Assembly: GCF_000485595.1 (NCBI RefSeq)
Contig: NW_014578965.1
Coordinates: forward strand, 1 to 40,196
Reading direction: 5' to 3'
Length of the DNA stretch: 40,196 bases
DNA from: Priapulus caudatus
Taxonomy: Eukaryota; Priapulida; Priapulimorpha; Priapulimorphida; Priapulidae
Made by a program: the position numbers and the translations under genes. The stretch's first letter is position 1. Every line of letters starts with the position of its first letter. This document shows, one piece after another, positions 30,933 through 39,231 of the stretch. The notes under the pieces were generated by a model, which saw only the letters and a list, made by a program, of their open reading frames with translations, was not told the DNA's origin and did not search any database.

Positions 30933-32021
30933 TGTAATAAAACATGTATAAATGATACTACATGTAACTTGGATAGTTTCTTTTTTATCTTTCTCTTTCT
31001 AAAAGGATCTGTACCACACTCTTCTTTAGAGCTGCTCAGCTCAGCTGTTGTGGTGTGATCATAAATTTCACACTTCTTTTTTTTCTCTAAATACAAAATA
31101 AATAAAACATGAAACTAGGGTGTTCTACATGTATTCAGAAACTTGTCACCATTGCCTTCACAGCTGGACAACAAGCCAAAATATCAAGAGTGCAGTGGTC
31201 ATTTTAATGATTATTACTTTCCACTAACAGCATATACTACATTTGGATATATGCATACATGTACATGTAGTATAAAGTGTTTTATTGAGCCCCAAAATTA
31301 CATGGGTTAAACTGGACTATCTCGTTGACTAAATATACATGTAGAGGGTCGGTTAACTTTAAATGCAAAATGAACAGAAATGTTGATTTTACTGCACCAG
31401 AAGTATCTGTGGGGTTTGAAATAACCACTTATCCACTTGTCTCTACTAAGTTCATTGTCAGGCAAGTGACAATTTAGTTTTTTTATTTCTTGCCATCCAC
31501 ACATAACTCATCATTTGGGTACCATTTTAACTGTGAAATGGCTCTGTTTTTGATGCACCATCAATGTAAGATCAGATTTCACTGTTCAAACAAAAATATG
31601 AAGTAGAAGCTTCTGACGTATGCTTTCATTGAGTACATTGCATGGTCCAGAGAAGATTCCAACCGAGAGCAAATGGAAATGATAGATGCGAGTTGATTTC
31701 TTTAATTCAATTGCCACTCTGGACAAGTTGGATAGAATGTTTTTTCAAAACCCTGGTCAACAATTATTGTCAAGTACAGAAAACGTGCTCTAGAGAAAGC
31801 ACAGTTTGGTTTCTACCATCTGTATACATACCAGACTGTATTTTAATTTTTAAAAGAGGAAACATTAACCATGAATTCTCTGGCAACTGTTGTGTTTTCA
31901 TGGCCTTCATGACTCCATCATTGGGCCAGTATACAAATTTTCTTTTTATCCAACAGGATGGCAACACATCCTCCATCTCCTTATCATCTTCCAGCCAGAC
32001 AGCCCTAGCCCAAACAGCCAT
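30933..32021 (-). CDS. DUF4806/BEN-associated-like protein, two N-terminal exons, apparently intact
   Basis: Exon 1 (32021-31832) starts MAVWARAVWLEDD, VLPSCWI, YWPNDG and ends at donor GTATGT, leaving one base. Exon 2 (31086-30933) follows acceptor TTTGTATTTAG and supplies two bases, giving Glu and an open Lys-rich, Ser/Glu-rich segment, then donor GTAAGC. The phases match. The start, with a V-x-WL-x-D strand, a VPS-WI motif and YWP, is the conserved N-terminus of invertebrate proteins that usually carry a DUF4806 or BEN domain further on, so a nuclear DNA- or chromatin-related role is possible. Downstream exons would lie below 30933 but are not visible. A TTTTCAG just before the ATG suggests a 5' noncoding exon. 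Confidence 0.55.
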
Positions 32022-32132
32022 TTTCTACCTGAAAATGAATAAAAAAATGTATATTGTAATATTCATGTAACTGTACTATACAAATTGTTCTACATGCACA
32101 TGCAAAACATACATGCACATTTGAATCATGGA

Positions 32133-32341
32133 ATTACAAAAGGGCCCAACTCCACAAAGGTATATTTTTCAGGAAAGCATTTTTCTACTTGATTTTTATG
32201 CTATCCAATGAAAGTTCAAACAGCCAAGTGTTATGTGTAAAGGTCAAACAAAGGTTTATTTAGGCAGAATATGGAGGATATTGTCAATCACATAAAACAA
32301 GGGCAGCACTTTTTGGACGTGGAGTTGGGGCCTTTTGTAAT
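32133..32341. mobile_element. Short MITE with 23-bp terminal inverted repeats
   Basis: ATTACAAAAGGGCCCAACTC at the left is matched by the reverse complement of the right end, ATTACAAAAGGCCCCAACTC, one mismatch in 23. The 209-bp element has no ORF. No target duplication is clear; a TTAA lies at the right flank only. Confidence 0.8.
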
Positions 32342-32559
32342 TAAATAAACAAAATGAAAGAACTACTTTGATTACTTCAATGAAATTTGAACTTTATTTG
32401 AAACTACAACATCCGTGTTACAGTATTTCTGCATAGGAGATGCCAGCAGGTCTGCTTTACTTCAAAACTCTGCCAATGGTTGCTTGTTCAGCGGATTGTT
32501 CAGCAAATAAATCAAGGTGTATACATGGTATAGACCTACACCTAGTTTTCAGTCTGACT
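32342..32559. other. No gene seen
   Basis: Spacer between the MITE and the end of the DUF7869-type gene. Confidence 0.4.
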
Positions 32560-34125
32560 CATCCTCGCGTCTATCATTCACAGCCTCCAAACTTGCAATG
32601 AAATCTTTCGCCTCTGTGACAGATATTCAGCCAACTTAGTTAAATCTGCTAATTTGGCTTCTTTCACTGGCAGTTGCTGGTTGTAAAGTGGCTCATCGGG
32701 ATAGGATGTGTGCATGACCTTAGGTTTCAACAAGCGGAACTTGCTGGTAACCGTACCAGACATGGTTTCCGACACAACCACATCAAACTTATGTTCTTTG
32801 GAGAACGTGAAAGACTTATACTTTGTAACTGCAAATTTTTCTCCATCTTTTATATGTTCTTTCCAGACCTTGTCACCACCTGAAACCTTTCAGCTATCAT
32901 CCCCTCCCAACCTGCGTGTAACTCAACCACTTCCCTTTTCCGTTGATCTTTTTCAATGAGAGCAAATTCCCGGTCACATGGTAAATAACTCTGGCCTCTA
33001 ATGGGCAGCTGGTGAACTATGGAATCAAACCGACCATTCAAACCCAGGGAGTGAAGGTATTGAAGCATTATATTATTGTGATTCTCTCCCCGGCAGCCAT
33101 CAGTAAAAATGAAGAGCTTTTTCACAGTTTTAGGTACATACTCAGTAATGAAGTGCTCAAGGCAGCTTATAACCTCATTTGCTTCCCTTTTAGCTTGAGT
33201 TTCATGCCAGGTGTACATTTTACATTGCCGATTTTGGCAGAATTTATACCAAAAACAAAGAGCCAGAGCTGGCGTGAGTAGAATACATCACCAGCGGGCA
33301 GGTGGGGGAATGGAATGTTCTGCTTAAAATCAAAGCAGATGCAATCCGTATCCTGCTGTGCTTTTGCAACTACCCTACACGCTTTCATTTTCTCATAAAA
33401 AAGAGAAGCCTTCTTTTTATGAAGATGCTTTTGGATTTCAAGGGCCTTTCTCACTGCAGGAGTTTTCTCTACTTTGATTTTTGCATCAAGTCGGGTACAT
33501 TAACAACACACATCTGAACGGTGTCTACCAAAGCCATAGTTAAAGTTGCCATTGAAGTGGTCATAATAGAAGCGAAACTTGACTTCACAGTCTATTGTGG
33601 ATGGTTCAACACCGCTCTTGTATTCAATATACTTTTCTCGGTAGCAAAGCTCTAAGAATAGTGTGTACATTTTTGTGACTGTGAAGTTTGGAGTTCTGAA
33701 GACAGATAGCGTTTTTTTTGCCTGTCACTCCATAATGTTAAACACGGTAAGGAAATTTCCTAATGTGCTGGTCAACATTATCCTTAAGCTCATCACTGAT
33801 AGTACGATGGCTGTTGATCCTTTGGGGTTCGTCCTTCAGCAATATGCTCACAAATCCTGCGAACTCGTTTTGTACCAATGCCATGAAGACTGCCAAAGGC
33901 TTCACGACAAACGACTTTCTCATCCTCGCCTAGTTTTACTTTGTAGTAAAACTGATATGACCGCTGTATCTTAGCTTCAGCTCTTTTCGGTCCCCTTCTC
34001 GGTATCTGGTGTGAGGCCATAGAGATAGGCATCCTGTCCATTCTGCTCACCTATTGAGTTAACGTTCTTGAGAATGGTTTCCTTCCCAGCAGGGATGTAG
34101 GAGTTCAAGCAGTCACGGCGACACC
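32560..34125 (-). pseudogene. DUF7869-type transposon-like protein, long copy B
   Basis: After acceptor TTTCTTTTTCAG the N-terminus reads CRRDCLNSYIPAGKETI and RRGPKRAEAK, then HGIGTKRVRRI; then FRFYYDHFNGNFNYGF (33.59 kb), a coiled basic stretch, [18 protein letters not shown] and IFTDGCRGENHNN (33.1 kb), and a C-terminal LYNQQLPVKEAKLADL. Acidic residues in CICFDFKQN and IFTDGCRGENHNN look like an RNase-H-like D...D arrangement, which is why I regard the family as nuclease or transposase related. That is inference; the domain has no proven function to me. At least four frame changes and stops interrupt it. Large uninterrupted stretches remain (33454-33167, 33218-32850). Confidence 0.7.
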
Positions 34126-34159
34126 TGAAAAAGAAAGTACTTTTGAACTATGTACGTAC

Positions 34160-34175
34160 TGTGATTGGGGGGGGG
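34160..34175. repeat. Poly-G tract
   Basis: A G-run (TTGGGGGGGGGG) close to the boundary between the DUF7869-type and DUF3987-type fragments, followed by GGCAACAG repeats (34185-34275). Confidence 0.7.
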
Positions 34176-34183
34176 GGTACACA

Positions 34184-34690
34184 TCAGGCAACAGTGGCAA
34201 CAGGCAATGGACAAATGTTAGAAAAATTCCAAATGGCAACAGCAACAGGCAACAGAGGCCAAAAAATTAGGCAACAGAGGGTCAACAGAGGGCTGACCTG
34301 CTCGTTGAAGTTGATACGTGCGGCCGTGATGATGTTAGTGAGGTGTTGCTCGGCATCGGGGCAGAAAGTATAGTCAATTTCGTCGGCGTCTTTTAGGTCA
34401 TGATGGCACTCGTACAGTTTTATCGCGATGCGTGCTGGGTTGTGATATCCGGTGGCGGTGAACTGGGCTGCATCTTCTAGAGTCTCTTGTGGCATTGGCA
34501 GCACCGGCATGGGGCATACCAGCAGAAATCGGTCGAGAAACCCATCTCCCTTGCACGTCTCTTGCAGCGCCTGCAGAAACAGATCCATCTGCATGCAGCC
34601 AGCGATGGAAACGTTGGCCGAGTTCAGCGTGATGGGTCGACGCGTGGCATAGCAGAGAAGGGTGCTGGGGGGAGTCCCGCAGTAGATGGT
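34184..34690 (-). pseudogene. DUF3987-type protein fragment
   Basis: The minus frame (upstream part in a second frame) reads STLLCYATRRPITLNSA, VSIAGCMQMDLFLQAL, GDGFLDRFLLVCP and a helical tail with YHNPARIAIKLYECHHDL. The SIAGCMQ and GDGFLDR words are those of DUF3987 proteins, relatives of primase/helicase accessory ATPases that occur in animal mobile elements as well as bacteria. Only the C-terminal third is present. At about 34690 it joins the Gag of an LTR element, so one interrupted the other or a deletion fused them. Confidence 0.6.
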
Positions 34691-35434
34691 GACAACCCGT
34701 GACCCTAGGGGTTGCCTGCTGCCGCTCGTTCTCCATCCGCGCTACAGACTCCTCACGGAGGTCGAGGAAGTTTATGTTCTGTCTCTCCCGGAACATCTGC
34801 TTTAAGTGGCGCCAAAGCTGAGTGTCCCGCACTCCCTCAGCAAACTGGTCACGAAGAGCTTGTTCATAGGCAGAGAAGGCCGGATTGTCCCTGGCCCTGA
34901 CCTTCACCAGGGAGGAGAGTTCATATGAGTACTAACTAAGACTTTCAGCACCTCTCTGCCTTCTGTCATAGAAGGCCCGCAACAGCTGAGGTATGGACCG
35001 CACCTGCCCAAAGACGTAACAGAGAGTACCAAAGACCTCCTCAGCTGTTCGGGCATGTGGACGCAGCAGGGTTTCTTGCCGCGCTGGTCCTCCCAGATGA
35101 TTCAGAACAAAGTCTGCTTCCTCGATCCCCGAAAGCCTCCTGGCTTTCAGCAGGTGCTGCACGCCAAGGATGAACTCCTCCACTGGGGGCTGTCCCTGAC
35201 CATGGCCCGTGAAGACGGGAAGGTAGACCAGAGAAGGAGCAGGAGGCTGCTGCCCGTTAGACCCCAGCTGATCGATGGTTTCACTGACTTGCTTCTGGTC
35301 ATCCTGCAGCTTTCTGACCAAGCCCTGCACATCCTCCAGCGCTTGTCCAGCGGGCTCCTTCGGGGCACCACCAGGCTGATCTCCAGCTGGCTGATCGTTG
35401 CATCAGTCCCATCCGTACTTCGTCCTCCTGGCAT
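34691..35434 (-). pseudogene. Gag of an LTR retrotransposon (Ty3-like), truncated
   Basis: ATG at 35432-35434 opens MPGGRSTDGTD. After a frameshift near 35390 the frame runs GLVRKLQDDQKQVSET, LPVFTGHGQG, PVEEFILGVQHLL, EEADFVLNHLGGPARQE, then an in-frame TAG at 34932-34934 and NPAFSAYEQALRDQF, LWRHLKQMF. This hydrophilic-to-helical pattern, with a predicted capsid C-terminal helix bundle, is that of Ty3/gypsy Gag and Arc/PNMA relatives. No zinc knuckle, protease or polymerase follows. It lies just inside a primer-binding site and LTR. Confidence 0.65.
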
Positions 35435-35486
35435 ATTCTTCTACCGCTCTCCCTCCCTCTCTCGTACACTGTGACTTCGACTGCAG

Positions 35487-35506
35487 GAATCCTTTCGACT
35501 GCGCCA
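35487..35506 (-). promoter_or_regulatory. Retrotransposon primer-binding site, tRNA-Ser-like
   Basis: On the minus strand the site starts TGGCGCAGTCG, four bases after the LTR end (CCACA). It is complementary to a tRNA 3' end ...CGACTGCGCCA, which fits a tRNA-Ser acceptor stem (GCAGTCG). The last bases match a T-arm less well. Confidence 0.65.
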
Positions 35507-35509
35507 AAA

Positions 35510-35796
35510 TGTGGTGAGCGTACAGGCCACGCGCTGGCAATAGGATGCTGCACAAACAAACCACTGAACCCACAACTACACTGTACGAGGTTTCTTTATT
35601 GCGAAGAAAACGTGAGAGAGAAGACAGAGCGGTGTCCTTTTCAGTCGTGCTTACCGAGACTACGTCCTTCTACTCCTGATTCCGATTTTACATAGCTCCG
35701 TTCCCCTTGTCTCCTACAGCCGAAGTGAGCTTTGCGCGCGAATCCGTGAGCTCATTCCCGCAAGCGACAATCACGTGCTGCCACCTATCGACGGCA
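35510..35796 (-). mobile_element. LTR of the Gag-containing retrotransposon
   Basis: The minus strand ends ...GCTCACCACA before the primer-binding site and begins TGCCGTCGAT at 35796, giving TG...CA ends. A polyadenylation signal AATAAA lies at about 35593-35598, with the following bases to 35510 as R/U5. The outer boundary was chosen because P2X7-like coding sequence starts at 35797; it is not proven. No second LTR is in the window. Confidence 0.55.
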
Positions 35797-36036
35797 ATGA
35801 TACCTGATTTCCAACCGGTTATATATAGACAACATGTTCTGGTTATAGCTGAAGACGACGACCTACTGATAGCTAACCGGCATGCAGCATATCGTCAGTT
35901 CGTATTGTGGCAACATGGTCGTTTAGGTGCCGGTCAAAGAATGACCATTCTATCTTGCTGTGTATGGAAAATTAGAGTCAAATTTCCAGACGCTTTTGGA
36001 CAATACACTGGCTTTTTAGCTGACAGATTATCCTGA
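35797..36036 (+). CDS. P2X7 C-terminal (ballast) domain-like protein, C-terminal exon
   Basis: The frame reads IPDFQPVIYRQHVL, RHAAYRQFVLW, GRLGAGQRM, ILSCCVWKIRVKFP, GQYTGFLADRLS and a TGA. The AYR...W, SCC-W-IR-FP and GQY-GF blocks are those of the zinc-binding intracellular tail domain of P2X7 receptors. There are no membrane segments, so it is not a channel. The domain is common in invertebrates as soluble, often transposon-associated proteins. The upstream half is cut off by the LTR at 35796. It ends 22 bases from the stop of a transposase-like gene on the other strand. Confidence 0.8.
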   Translation: MIPDFQPVIYRQHVLVIAEDDDLLIANRHAAYRQFVLWQHGRLGAGQRMTILSCCVWKIRVKFPDAFGQYTGFLADRLS

Positions 36037-36058
36037 AGTTATACCACACCACACAACT

Positions 36059-37859
36059 CTAATTTCCATTGTAAAATTGCGAGGCATGCTGTTCCACAAG
36101 CTGACTTGTCGCTGGTGGTGCTATTTGAGCGAGATGTTCCGACAGCCGTTGGGGGTCATCAGCTGGCCAAACACACTGGCCGTGCATGCCAACTTTGTCC
36201 TTGATTCTTCGTAGCAATGCCTGGTGAATGAATGAGTCCTAATGTGCGGGTATGTCTTCCTTACCTTGCACGGGTAAGCCGTCGACCTCCCACTTTTGTT
36301 GTTGTAATAAATGTCGTGCGTATCTTAAGAAAAGTTATTCAAACATGTTTTGTTCTGTAGTATTTTTAACTGCACGGAAAGTCTTACTTCACAAGTGTAC
36401 AAGTTATGGTAAAAAATGCAACAATGCTGTCAATATGTCTGTATACAGTAAGGACAATTGCAATTATGCTCACAAGAACATTTACTTACACAACGCTGCC
36501 TTCCTTGTTATTCAGCAATGGCCGGTCTAAATGAACGTTGTGGTCCAATGCTGCCAATAGGTTGCGTGCCCTATAGACTGATGGTGTATATGCGAACCTC
36601 TTCAGTACATTAGTATGTGATTATGGAAGACCTCCAATGCAGATGTACTTCTGTTAATCAGGCAGAAAAATATTATTGTAAAAGACATGTAAATCAATCA
36701 AAACGAACATTACTCAAAATTTACCCAGCCACCTTTAATATTGGGAGAGCAAACACGTTACCTAAATTTCAGCACCTAGCTGACTCTGTTGAGAAACCGT
36801 TTGTCCAGAACGATCTTGGCGAGGATTGTCAACGCTTGGTAGTCTGACTTTCTGTCCAGCCACAGTTTGTCCCGCTCATCATTCAGTGGTCCATGCTGGC
36901 ACTTGTTTGTTCCTTGCCCATGGGGCAGAATCCAGTGGTGCTCATTAACGACATGGTTAAGTAAGCTTCTCCATATGTTCTGCAATCATAAATTCGCCAT
37001 AACTAAAACGTATTCTAGCATGATACTAGACCAGGGGTGGGCAATCTTTTTGTCCCATAGGTCACATTGAACAGAAGAAAGTAAACCGGGGGCCAACCAT
37101 TGCAAAATTGATATGAAACATGAAAATTATTCATTTGCACTGATTTGCAGGGAAACCATAGACATGAAGAAGATTGCATAACATTTGGAACACACAGGCA
37201 AGTACTGTACACTACTGTTTTAAAATTGTAAAACTGCTTCGATTTAGCCAACATATTGTTGATCTGATAAAGTGTCCAGGGCCGGATTAAAGTACTTCGC
37301 GGGTCGCATCCAGCCCACGGGCCAAAGTTTGCCCTTGTGTGTACCAGACACTTCAGCACTATAACAATAAGCAACATTCAACTCAAAATAGTGTCTAGGT
37401 AACTTTAAGACTACTTACCAGGAACTCGGCATACGTCTGCGCTTGTTGACACGTAAACCAGAAATGGTTGATGATGTCTCTAGCCCATTTCAGCAAGGAT
37501 TCGCATCCTTTCTGTTGTCCTGCCTGAAATTCACAAACAAATATAATGTTCTCCATGGTATGCTGTAACTCCTTCAATCACAAAAGAAAATGTAACAATA
37601 GTTCCGGTAAAGTTATTTATTCTATTTGAGAAATTACATCGTAGCTGTTTTTAATGCACTACAAAAAGCAATTGTTATTCTGCATTATAATGAAATTTAG
37701 GTTTAAATTAAAACTGCGTGTAAAGTTTAGTGACACTTGGGAAGTATTTCGGAATACATACCGAAATTATCTTCTTCCCCAATTCTTTTTGCAACGTGCC
37801 ACACATCGTTCGAGTGCTTCACGTCAGGATACTGAGTTCCAATGAAAGATGAGAAGATG
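36059..37859 (-). pseudogene. THAP-type transposase-like gene (possibly Kolobok-type), five C-terminal exons
   Basis: Exons by splice sites and reading: 37859-37762 (HSNDVWHVAK), 37523-37419 (KWARDIINHFWF), 36979-36762 (NIWRSLLNHVVNEHHW, CQHGPL), 36650-36490 (SALEVFHNHILMY, RARNLLAALDHN), 36238-36059 (LLRRIKDKVG, DDPQRLSEHLAQIAPP, TAG stop). The DVWH, NHFW, LEVFH and LAALDHN blocks match an uncharacterised animal transposase-like family that often starts with a THAP finger; the superfamily name is from memory. Three lesions: an extra base at GGGG near 37777-37780, TAG at 36776-36778, and an indel near 36600. An unplaced stretch near 36265-36320 may hold another exon. A hAT-like MITE sits in the first listed intron but one. 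Confidence 0.7.
37032..37341. mobile_element. hAT-like MITE with 8-bp target duplication, in an intron
   Basis: Begins CAGGGGTGGGCAATC and ends GGGCCAAAGTTTGCCC then TTGTGTG. The reverse complement of the right end shares GGGCAAAC-like words with the left. Flanks TACTAGAC (37024-37031) and TACCAGAC (37342-37349) differ at one base, fitting an 8-bp duplication. It lies between exons 37419 and 36979 of the transposase-like gene. Confidence 0.75.
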
Positions 37860-38072
37860 CTACTACAAAAACAAGCTACATCCTTAAAGTTCAAGTTGCG
37901 CAGTTAAATAAATAGCTACATATTAGGCATATTTCGACAGATAAATATCTTTATATATTATATTAAACAACTTTAATAATTTTATCCTGCGTTTTTGATG
38001 CTTATTTCAACGAAAATGTAACCGGGTTCTGACTTCCTATTTTAAAAATCGTAATTCCGGAAACACTACAGT
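37860..38072. other. Spacer between divergent exons
   Basis: A/T-rich stretch with no clear exon. It could hold promoters for the minus-strand transposase-like gene and the plus-strand exon at 38115. Confidence 0.35.
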
Positions 38073-38114
38073 GTGACGTCACATGCGAACATCCGCTTCT
38101 GTGGTGATTACGAA

Positions 38115-38293
38115 ATGGCTGAGAACGATGACTTTGTTGACTTGGAAAACGATGACTTGGAAGTGTGTGAAGGAGTGGTTCTGCCGTATGAGTATGAACC
38201 GATGCTAAATTGTGTAGTTGGTGATATTGATGGGGGAGTGAGTCGTCTGACTGATGATGGTGACGAGCCGGCTCTTCCGCCGCTGGATGAATG
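38115..38293 (+). CDS. N-terminal exon resembling those of P2X7-tail-like proteins
   Basis: ATG at 38115 opens MAENDDFVDLENDDLE, then VVLPYEYEPM and an acidic tail ending at donor TGGTAACT (38294). An acidic head followed by a PY-x-(F/Y)-EP motif is what I know from N-termini of invertebrate proteins that carry the P2X7 tail domain. No following exon with the CxC and CC zinc motifs was found before 39230, so the gene may be truncated by the second piggyBac element. The assignment rests on one short motif. Confidence 0.4.
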
Positions 38294-38911
38294 GTAACTT
38301 GGCCCTTGGGCAGTATTACTAACTAGTACTAGTACTATTTAGTTTACTATCGCTACAGCTGTTTATCCATGGTAACTTGCTACGCTAGTCAGGTCAATTA
38401 GCTAGTCAGGTCGTTAGGTATCACGTACTATAATTTATTAGCTATAATTGTACTTTGTTTAGTTAGTTGGCTAGTTGTTACTAATAGTATTAGTATACTA
38501 ATAGTAATAGTAATACTATTAGTTCTATCTATTATAAGACTATAGTAACACACTGTATTTGTTTGTTTTGTAATTAGTGTATTTATTACTATTAGTATAT
38601 AGATGTAAAGAGTAAATAGTCCGCACGCCACCCTAGTCAGCGGCAGTAGGCGTGCTCGCGTGCTAATGTATGGTAGTACTAGTAGTACAGTATAGTGCTG
38701 TACCAAGCAATGCGGCCGATTTAGGAACCACATGCACATCAGATTACCATTCGCGTTGCTGTTCTAGTAGGATTTACGGCCTCTATTTGTGAGAGAGATC
38801 TGTGCTGGACGGTGTTCGGCTATCCAGGCCTTATTGGCGTTTCTAGATTATGGGATGTGCCATGAATATGGACACACTGTGACGTGCATTGAGGCAGTCA
38901 GGAATCCATGT
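38294..38911. other. No gene; TAGT-rich repeats
   Basis: Repeats of ACTAGTACTAG and CTAGTCAGGTC near 38320-38420 and 38640-38690. No open frame of interest. Confidence 0.45.
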
Positions 38912-38935
38912 TTAACCTCCTCTTGAGCGTCAAAA
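38912..38935. repeat. Possible relict piggyBac end
   Basis: TTAACCTCCTCTTGAGCG resembles the terminal repeat of the 23446-26070 element with three extra bases. No partner end or transposase is visible, so this is tentative. Confidence 0.3.
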
Positions 38936-39231
38936 GGTTATCTAGACACTTACTCTTGCCATCGTCAGTGAAGCAGCATAATTCATGGTCCTTTCATAAG
39001 TGATAAAATGGTAGGTCGCCCGCTGAAACAAAAGTTTCACTCTTGTCCATTAGCCTGTCCTTCAAAAATGTCTGATATCTGACAATTTCCCCACTGCCTA
39101 TTGGACCTGCGACCTCCAATTCTGCGCACTGGTGATGGGTTTCTTGCCCATCACACTAGTATAACGAATATTAAGAGCATAGGTCGAGCCGTTAAGATTT
39201 GTGCCGCAATTTCCGTATTTCCTCCTATACC

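Noticed and set aside
35797-36036. A true P2X receptor channel gene
   Set aside because: Only the cytoplasmic tail domain is present; there are no transmembrane or ATP-binding ectodomain exons nearby.
37760-37859. Calling the gene firmly as Kolobok
   Set aside because: The THAP finger and first catalytic part are not in the window, so the superfamily cannot be confirmed.
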